58,012 nucleotides of DNA from Perkinsus chesapeaki (taxonomy: Eukaryota > Perkinsozoa > Perkinsida > Perkinsidae): positions 1 to 58,012 of the forward strand of contig JAAPAO010000171.1 in the NCBI GenBank assembly GCA_013115145.1, read 5' to 3'. Each line of letters begins with the position of its first letter. Within the stretch, counting starts at the first letter, position 1. Below the pieces are notes generated by a model. The model saw only the letters and a list, made by a program, of their open reading frames with translations, was not told the origin of the DNA and ran no database searches. Positions 55,863-58,012 of this stretch are shown in pieces. Made by a program: the position numbers and the translations under genes.

Positions 55863-56941
55863 TCAAGGAAAGTCGGGTGAAATCTGGCAAGGAGATGCTC
55901 CTAGGAGACACAGTATGATTGCCTCCTACAAATTTACCGCTCGTCTCCATTGTGGAGTAATAGAAAATATCATAGAGTCATATCGTCTATATCCCTGTGT
56001 ACTTACAGCAACCCCTCTGAGCATCGCCGCCTTCTCTCTGTAACGTTGAGCCATCTCCTTCACCGCCGCACGTCTCTCCTTCTCCCTCGTCATAGCTTCC
56101 AACGCTTCCTCAGATTTTTCAATTGTCAAATTCATACGAGACGCTTCGACCTTCGCAAAAAATAACAAACACTTCTTCGCTTAACTCGGATACCTGCTCA
56201 TCCCGCACTGCATTCACGTCTTTGTCGGCTCCACCAGGTGCTCCCCGATAAGCGTCTTTCCTGTACCGTCGGCCTGGAGAACCGCTGCGACATTTCCGAT
56301 AATTTCGTGGCGCACCTCCGTCTAGCTTCACCGTTGGAGGTTCATTGATAATCCTTTGCTCACATTTCATGTACTCAAGCTCGGCCCTGGCCAGAGACTC
56401 CTCAGCGTCACGCGCCGCGAAATGACGATGGGCAGCTTCCTCTGCCAGTTTACGATTGGCCTCAAATGTTCTGAGATAACACACAAGTTTACCGCGCGCC
56501 ACGAAATAGCTTCCTCACTCCTTCGCCAGTCTCCGCGCTCGTGCAGCTATATCTTCCTTGGGGCCAGCAAGATCTCCGTACGGGCGAGCAGGCATGGCGG
56601 CCTGGAAAAAACAACTCCGTACAAACTAGGTTTGTTTGAGAGGCCCCATGATCCCAAGATGTTGGTGGAACCGCCATCAACTGTAGGTACCGAAAAGCGT
56701 GCAAGTCTGAAGCACACAATTTTCCCGGACATTGCCGTTGATCAATCAAACCTCACCCCAGAATTTTCGAGGCGAAGGGATTGTCGAGACGTTCAAATGT
56801 CGGAAGTCCGATGCTTACATTGTATTCGGATACTTTGTGTTTGCGGCGAATCTTCTCAAACATCTGCTGCTCGAGTGCATCCCTCTGCTGTTTTTTCTGT
56901 TCTCTCTCTCGTGCCTTCTTCAGCTCATCCTCACCTTCCAT
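55863..56941 (-). CDS. Highly charged coiled-coil protein (start and one junction uncertain)
   Basis: Exons on the minus strand: 56941-56819 (ATG MEGEDELKKAREREQKKQQ), an unresolved exon near 56670-56740, then 56601-56519, 56470-56194, 56150-56007 and 55925-55863. Resolved introns are 48, 43 and 81 nt and phases match. The protein is dominated by charged helices: ALEQQMFEKIRRKHKVSEYN, TFEANRKLAEEAAHRHFAAR, EEALEAMTREKERRAAVKEM and AQRYREKAAMLRGVA. A basic linker (NYRKCRSGSPGRRYRKDAYR) lies in the middle. The upstream frame is open to 57016, so the start could be earlier. It ends about 230 bp before the knuckle-protein start on the same strand. No family was recognised. Confidence 0.55.
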
Positions 56942-57119
56942 CACTTGCACCGACGATGGCCCGTACCTAACAATTGTTAAACGAAGCTCTCTGAAATAGG
57001 CGTTATATTCCTTCAATCAATATTCATACGTGGTGCCAGTGAGCGGCGGACGCCCTTCTGTATATTATATTATTTACCAATATTTTTGAATACCACCGGA
57101 ACGACACGGAGTTTGTCCA

Positions 57120-57444
57120 TTACTTCTCAACCGAGGTGACATTGTTCTCTGCAGCATCCCTCGCTTGCCGTTCAGCAACTTGCTTGGCGAGAAATGCCCG
57201 CAGTTCAGCTTGCGTCGCGCGCCGCGAATTGTGAACCTAGCAGAGATAGCTCGGCCGCGGCGCTCCTTCAGAGTATAAGCCAACCACCGAGTGAGCGAGA
57301 AAGCCCAGAAGGTCCCATGCTTTATGGTAAATGACCTACCTCCATCTCCTTCTTAGTGAGCTCCTCATGCGCCCTCATCACTGCCCTTTCGAGAGCCTTC
57401 TCTTTCTCTCTTTCAGACTGCAATCGAGCTACTTTCTCAGCAAT
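57120..57444 (-). CDS. Charged coiled-coil protein, C-terminal exons only
   Basis: Two exons, 57444-57340 and 57236-57120, join in phase 0. They encode ARLQSEREKEKALERAVMRA, HEELTKKEME and, after the intron, AELRAFLAKQVAERQARDAA ending ENNVTSVEK. These are continuous charged helices like those of the neighbouring gene. They may be a separate gene or, if the stop at 57120-57122 is misread, part of the same one. 5' exons would lie upstream toward the window edge; I did not find them in 57445-57930. Confidence 0.5.
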
Positions 57445-57935
57445 CTGACAGATAAGCGTCGAAATGAGAAAATATTCCCCATCATTAGAAAGACTATTGT
57501 GTGACGATACCGCCCGAAATGCCCCGCACTGTGGTGTCATCACAGGGGGGTGGTTTCTAGTATACCCGGCGGCGAGTTGTTGCCTGACGGTGGTGTAATG
57601 AAACAGCAATGATGCTTAATCATGCTCTAAGACGACCATAGGGCTAATTCCCGAATCAGAATAGCCTACTACTATACGAAGATTTGGAGAGATGGATATA
57701 TACAAAGATCATTGATTCACATGAAAACGGGACATAGCAAACACGGTTTAAAATGGATATAACAATATATACTGGGGGCCTTCCCGCCGCCGGTCACTGA
57801 TGGTAACCTGTACACTCGAAATTTTACCACGGCTCAGTAAGTTATGACTTGAACTACTTGAACCCGCTGCCACACCGATACACCTATACTGGCTATAATC
57901 AGCGACCTGGTCGAAGGGGACAGACTGCTGCACAA

Positions 57936-57938
57936 GAC

Positions 57939-58012
<74 letters not shown>
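57936..58012. repeat. AAT trinucleotide microsatellite at window end
   Basis: About 25 uninterrupted AAT/ATA units run from 57940 to the last base. The array probably continues beyond the window. Confidence 0.95.

Noticed and set aside
1-58012. CRISPR arrays, bacterial operons, rRNA genes
   Set aside because: None of the repeats has spacer structure, no ribosome-binding-site pattern is seen, and split genes show a eukaryotic genome; no rRNA-like sequence was recognised.

Overview
This is eukaryotic nuclear DNA. Most genes are split into short exons joined by GT-AG introns, and reading frame holds across nearly every junction I reconstructed by hand. The best guess for the organism is an alveolate protist, probably Perkinsus or a close relative. 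That rests on two recalled facts rather than a search: the mixture of mini-introns (about 34-60 nt) with larger introns, and a tandem pair of TIR-like membrane proteins of a kind I associate with Perkinsus and dinoflagellates. One run of 98 Ns (28100-28197) marks an assembly gap inside a tandem repeat.

Layout. 1-1140 (+): the last exons of a serine carboxypeptidase. 1141-3364: no gene seen, but a 25-bp palindromic satellite. 3365-12667 (-): a gene block with a coiled-coil hypothetical protein, an intronless class II CPD photolyase, an intronless TTC39/IML2-like protein, an intronless armadillo-like hypothetical protein and a three-exon nucleotide-sugar transporter. 12668-15471: gene-poor. 15472-23465 (+): a 17-exon CNNM/Mam3-type metal transporter (DUF21, CBS pair, cNMP-binding-like domain). 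Its introns hold a decayed Ty3/Gypsy reverse transcriptase, a TIR-bearing MITE and a 48-bp tandem repeat made from its own splice acceptor. 24421-29711 (+): an equilibrative nucleoside transporter whose large introns hold a palindromic element and the gapped 34-bp satellite.

30409-43972 (+): a dense, one-directional array with mini-introns. It contains a basic Trp/Arg/Gly-rich protein, a three-finger C2H2 protein, a 307-aa orphan, a small membrane protein, D-glycerate 3-kinase, a long orphan with an RVxF-like motif, an RluA-type pseudouridine synthase, and two small orphans. Gaps between some coding regions are as small as 12 bp. This layout would suit polycistronic transcription with spliced-leader trans-splicing (inference). 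45169-49186 (-): two recent tandem paralogues of a TIR-like protein whose TIR fold is interrupted by transmembrane segments. 50243-57444 (-): a seven-exon enoyl-CoA hydratase, a protein of a fungal family misnamed geranylgeranyl pyrophosphate synthetase, a protein with about 13 CCHC zinc knuckles and an RS-like start, and two charged coiled-coil genes. The window ends in an AAT microsatellite.

Most genes look like unrelated housekeeping or orphan functions. The most unusual items are the CCHC-knuckle array built by exon duplication, the TIR/transmembrane paralogue pair, the splice-acceptor satellite in the CNNM gene, and the operon-like mini-intron cluster.
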